Assembly: GCF_001940455.1 (NCBI RefSeq)
Contig: NZ_MKQR01000021.1
Location: 62,001-126,000 of the forward strand
Length of the DNA stretch: 64,000 bases
DNA from: Actinokineospora bangkokensis
GTDB taxonomy: Bacteria > Actinomycetota > Actinomycetes > Mycobacteriales > Pseudonocardiaceae
Direction: 5' to 3'
Positions 61,437 through 64,000 of this stretch are shown here, in pieces. The translations under genes and the position numbers were made by a program. Positions within the stretch are counted from its first letter, which is position 1. Every line of letters begins with the position of its first letter. The notes beneath the pieces were generated by a model. It was not told the origin of the DNA, ran no database searches, and saw only the letters and a program-made list of their open reading frames with translations.

Positions 61437-63608
61437 GTGAGCACTGACAGCAGCCAGAGCACGGAGTCCGGGGTCCCGGTCGAGGGGTCGGGCGAGGGGC
61501 GGTCGGTGCCCTCGGCACCGCCCGCGGTGACCGCGCCCGCGGTGGCGGAGACGGACCTGCCCGACGACCGGTACTTCAACCGGGAGCTGTCCTGGTTGGA
61601 CTTCAACGCGCGGGTGCTGGCGCTGGCCGAGGACGAGTCGCAGCCGCTGCTGGAGCGGGCCAAGTTCCTGGCGATCTTCGCCTCGAACCTCGACGAGTTC
61701 TACATGGTGCGGGTGGCCGGGCTCAAGCGGCGGAACGAGACGGGGCTGTCGGTGCGCAGCGCGGACGGGCTGACCCCGCGCGAGCAGCTGGCGTACATCG
61801 CCAAGCGCAACCAGGAGCTGGTGGAGCAGCACTCGCGGACGTTCTCCGAGCGGGTGCGCCCGGAGCTGGCCGAGCGCGGCATCCGGATCGCGGCCTGGTC
61901 GGAGCTGACCGAGGAGGAGCGCACCCGGCTGTCGAACTACTTCCGGGACCAGGTGTTCCCGGTGCTGACGCCGCTGGCGGTCGACCCGGCGCACCCGTTC
62001 CCCTACATCTCCGGGCTGTCGCTGAACCTGGCCGTGACCGTGCGCGACCCCGAGGGCGGCACGGAGCGCTTCGCCAGGGTCAAGGTGCCCGACAACGTGC
62101 CCAGGCTGGTGCCGATCGACCGCAGCGCCGACGAGCGGGTGGCGATCTTCCTGCCGCTGGAGGAGCTGATCGCCGCCCACCTCGGCGCGCTGTTCACCGG
62201 CATGGACGTCACCGAGGTGCACGCCTTCCGGGTCACCCGCAACGCCGACCTGGAGGTCGAGGAGGACCGCGACGAGGACCTGCTGCAGGCCCTGGAGCGC
62301 GAGCTGGCCCAGCGCCGGTTCGGCCCGTCGGTGCGCCTGGAGGTCTCCGACGACATGAGCGAGCACATGCTGGAGCTGCTGCTGCGCGAGCTGGAGGTGC
62401 ACCCCAACGACGTCGTGGTGGTGCAGGGGCTGCTCGACCTCACCTTCCTCTGGCAGGTCTACGGCGTGGACCGCAAGGAGCTCAAGGACCCGCCGTTCGT
62501 GCCCGCCACCCACCCGGCGTTCGGCGAGCGGGAGACGCCCAAGAGCGTGTTCGCGACCCTGCGCGAGGGCGACGTGCTCGTCCACCACCCCTACGACTCG
62601 TTCTCCACCAGCGTGCAGCGGTTCGTGGAGCAGGCCGCGAGCGACCCGCACGTGCTGGCCATCAAGCAGACCCTCTACCGCACCTCCGGCGACTCCCCGA
62701 TCGTCGACGCGCTGATCGACGCGGCCGAGGCGGGCAAGCAGGTGGTGGCGCTGGTCGAGCTCAAGGCGCGGTTCGACGAGCAGGCCAACATCAAGTGGGC
62801 GCGGGCGCTGGAGAAGGCGGGGGTGCACGTCGTCTACGGGCTGGTGGGGCTCAAGACGCACTGCAAGACCGCGCTGGTGGTGCGCCAGGAGGGCTCGACG
62901 ATCCGCCGGTACTGCCACATCGGGACCGGCAACTACAACCCCAAGACCGCCCGGCTCTACGAGGACGTCGGCCTGCTCACCGCCGACCCGGGCATCTGCG
63001 CCGACCTGACCGACCTGTTCAACGTGCTCACCGGCTACGCCCGCCAGGACGAGTACCGCAGCCTGCTGGTGGCCCCCTACGGGGTGCGGCGCGGGATCGT
63101 CGAGCGGATCGAGGCCGAGGTCGAGCACCAGCGCGCCGGGCGCGCCGCGGGCGTGCGCATCAAGGTGAACTCCCTGGTGGACGAGCAGGTGATCGACGCG
63201 CTGTACCGGGCGTCGCAGGCCGGGGTGCCGGTGGACGTGGTGGTGCGCGGCATCTGCGCGCTCAAGCCGGGGGTGGCGGGGCTGTCGGACAACATCCGGG
63301 TGCGCTCGATCCTGGGCCGGTTCCTGGAGCACTCGCGCATCTTCACCTTCGCCGGGTCCGGGGAGCACTGGATCGGCAGCGCGGACATGATGCACCGCAA
63401 CCTCGACCGCCGGGTGGAGGTGCAGGTGCGGGTCACCGACAAGCGGCTGACCCGGCAGCTGGACGAGATCTTCGAGTCGGCGCTGGACCCGGCGACCCGC
63501 TGCTGGGTGCTGTCGGCCACCGGGGACTGGGAGCCCTCGCCCGCCGGGGAGTCGACGGTGCGCGACCACCAGACCCAGACGCTGCTCAAGCACAAGGCCC
63601 TCGGCTGA
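61437..63608 (+). CDS. ppk1: polyphosphate kinase 1
   Basis: PPK1 (723 aa) polymerises ATP gamma-phosphates into polyphosphate. The four-domain family starts after a 40-residue Ser/Pro linker with [21 protein letters not shown]. The catalytic His region is in [42 protein letters not shown], and the second His region is in [33 protein letters not shown] at 61437. Ends 3 bp before the Nudix gene, with which it probably forms one transcript. Confidence 0.97.
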   Translation: MSTDSSQSTESGVPVEGSGEGRSVPSAPPAVTAPAVAETDLPDDRYFNRELSWLDFNARVLALAEDESQPLLERAKFLAIFASNLDEFYMVRVAGLKRRNETGLSVRSADGLTPREQLAYIAKRNQELVEQHSRTFSERVRPELAERGIRIAAWSELTEEERTRLSNYFRDQVFPVLTPLAVDPAHPFPYISGLSLNLAVTVRDPEGGTERFARVKVPDNVPRLVPIDRSADERVAIFLPLEELIAAHLGALFTGMDVTEVHAFRVTRNADLEVEEDRDEDLLQALERELAQRRFGPSVRLEVSDDMSEHMLELLLRELEVHPNDVVVVQGLLDLTFLWQVYGVDRKELKDPPFVPATHPAFGERETPKSVFATLREGDVLVHHPYDSFSTSVQRFVEQAASDPHVLAIKQTLYRTSGDSPIVDALIDAAEAGKQVVALVELKARFDEQANIKWARALEKAGVHVVYGLVGLKTHCKTALVVRQEGSTIRRYCHIGTGNYNPKTARLYEDVGLLTADPGICADLTDLFNVLTGYARQDEYRSLLVAPYGVRRGIVERIEAEVEHQRAGRAAGVRIKVNSLVDEQVIDALYRASQAGVPVDVVVRGICALKPGVAGLSDNIRVRSILGRFLEHSRIFTFAGSGEHWIGSADMMHRNLDRRVEVQVRVTDKRLTRQLDEIFESALDPATRCWVLSATGDWEPSPAGESTVRDHQTQTLLKHKALG

Positions 63609-63611
63609 CCG

Positions 63612-64000
63612 ATGGCCGCGCACATCCGCGCCGCCGGGGCGGTGCTGTGGCGCCGGGCCCGCGGTGGACCCGAGGTGGCGGTGGTGCACCGCCCGCGCTA
63701 CGACGACTGGAGCCTGCCCAAGGGCAAGCTCGACAAGGGTGAGACGACCATCGCCGCCGCGGCCAGGGAGGTGGCCGAGGAAACCGGCAGCGGGTGCGCC
63801 CTGGCGGGCCACCTGGGCCGGGTCGAGTACGCGGTGGCGGGCGTGGACAAGGTGGTGGACTACTTCTCCGCCCGCGCCACCACCGGCTCGTTCGAGGTCA
63901 ACGACGAGGTCGACGAGCTGCGCTGGTTGCCCCCGGCGGCGGCGGCCGGGCTGCTGACCTACCCGCACGACCGCGGCGTGCTCGACCGGTTCACCGCGCT
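63612..64000 (+). CDS. MutT1-type Nudix hydrolase (partial, 3' end outside window)
   Basis: The ATG-started ORF runs off the right edge after about 129 codons. The Nudix box GKLDKGETTIAAAAREVAEETG matches GX5EX7REUXEEXG exactly. The start IRAAGAVLWRRARGGPEVAVVHRPRYDDWSLP is as in mycobacterial MutT1, which sits next to ppk and degrades oxidised nucleotides and diadenosine polyphosphates. MutT1 has an extra C-terminal histidine phosphatase domain; whether it is present here lies beyond the window. Confidence 0.85.
   Translation, partial: MAAHIRAAGAVLWRRARGGPEVAVVHRPRYDDWSLPKGKLDKGETTIAAAAREVAEETGSGCALAGHLGRVEYAVAGVDKVVDYFSARATTGSFEVNDEVDELRWLPPAAAAGLLTYPHDRGVLDRFTA

Noticed and set aside
1-64000. 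tRNA, rRNA or CRISPR arrays
   Set aside because: No cloverleaf-like sequence with the TTCGA(A/G)(T/C)C arm, no rRNA sequence and no regularly spaced 25-40 bp repeats with unique spacers were seen by eye.

Overview
This is a high-GC actinobacterial chromosome segment with codon use strongly biased to G/C in the third position, many GTG and TTG starts, ECF sigma/anti-sigma pairs, a coenzyme F420 gene (cofC), SepIVA and RskA homologues. Gene content and order match the mycobacterial/pseudonocardial core region (mutT1-ppk-cofC-plsC-gpsA-ddl-thiL-ung-rpmB-fakA-recG-pyc-rsmD-coaD-sepIVA-DUF177-rpmF-rnc-mutM-smc-ftsY). I infer a member of the Pseudonocardiaceae (Actinosynnema/Saccharothrix-like), but the genus cannot be fixed from the sequence alone.

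Layout. 0-4.6 kb: a leftward run of a DUF4397 surface protein, class F sortase, NarL-type regulator, malate synthase and a citrate-lyase-like protein. 4.7-16.8 kb: membrane glycosyltransferase, a second NarL regulator, an ECF sigma/anti-sigma pair, acylphosphatase, two Thr-rich envelope proteins (one with a CAP domain), a DinB-type protein, a small membrane protein, a tandem GNAT, then a sodium:solute symporter overlapping anmK. 16.9-22.1 kb: ftsY and smc, rightward. 22.2-30.4 kb: KdpE-like regulator, HAAS membrane protein/PadR module, then mutM-rnc-rpmF-DUF177, sepIVA, a secreted RNase Sa-type ribonuclease, a GNAT, coaD and rsmD. 30.5-42.3 kb: HelD, an NB-ARC/LuxR activator, pyruvate carboxylase, a catalytically dead subtilisin homologue and a long coiled-coil DivIVA-like protein. 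43-52.8 kb: rpmB, fakA-recG, ung, gamma-carbonic anhydrase, GNAT, thiL, an Lrp ligand-domain protein, DUF3515 and ddl. 52.9-64 kb: sigK-rskA, cysteine dioxygenase, PNPOx-like/MocR pair, a cystathionine lyase-type enzyme, plsC-gpsA, cofC, ppk1 and a partial MutT1-type Nudix protein.

Most of this is housekeeping: ribosome assembly and membrane targeting (rpmB, rpmF, rsmD, ftsY), chromosome handling and repair (smc, recG, mutM, ung), cofactor synthesis (coaD, thiL, cofC), envelope (ddl, plsC, gpsA, sepIVA, anmK) and central carbon (aceB, pyc).

The least explained content is intergenic. Three dispersed repeat families sit between genes. Family 1 is a 145-146 nt imperfect hairpin, four copies, with a conserved inner stem, an asymmetric bulge that gives it polarity, and compensatory changes in the outer stem; every copy lies between convergent genes. 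Family 2 is about 125-136 bp, with perfect 9-10 bp terminal inverted repeats in its two complete copies and shorter core copies elsewhere. Family 3 has two copies, each ending in a TTGTCCACA DnaA-box-like 9-mer. Other points of note are a pseudo-protease lacking all catalytic residues, a sortase/DUF4397 pair with a non-canonical sorting signal, an anmK-symporter overlap, and a 17-bp iterated operator before a PadR gene.
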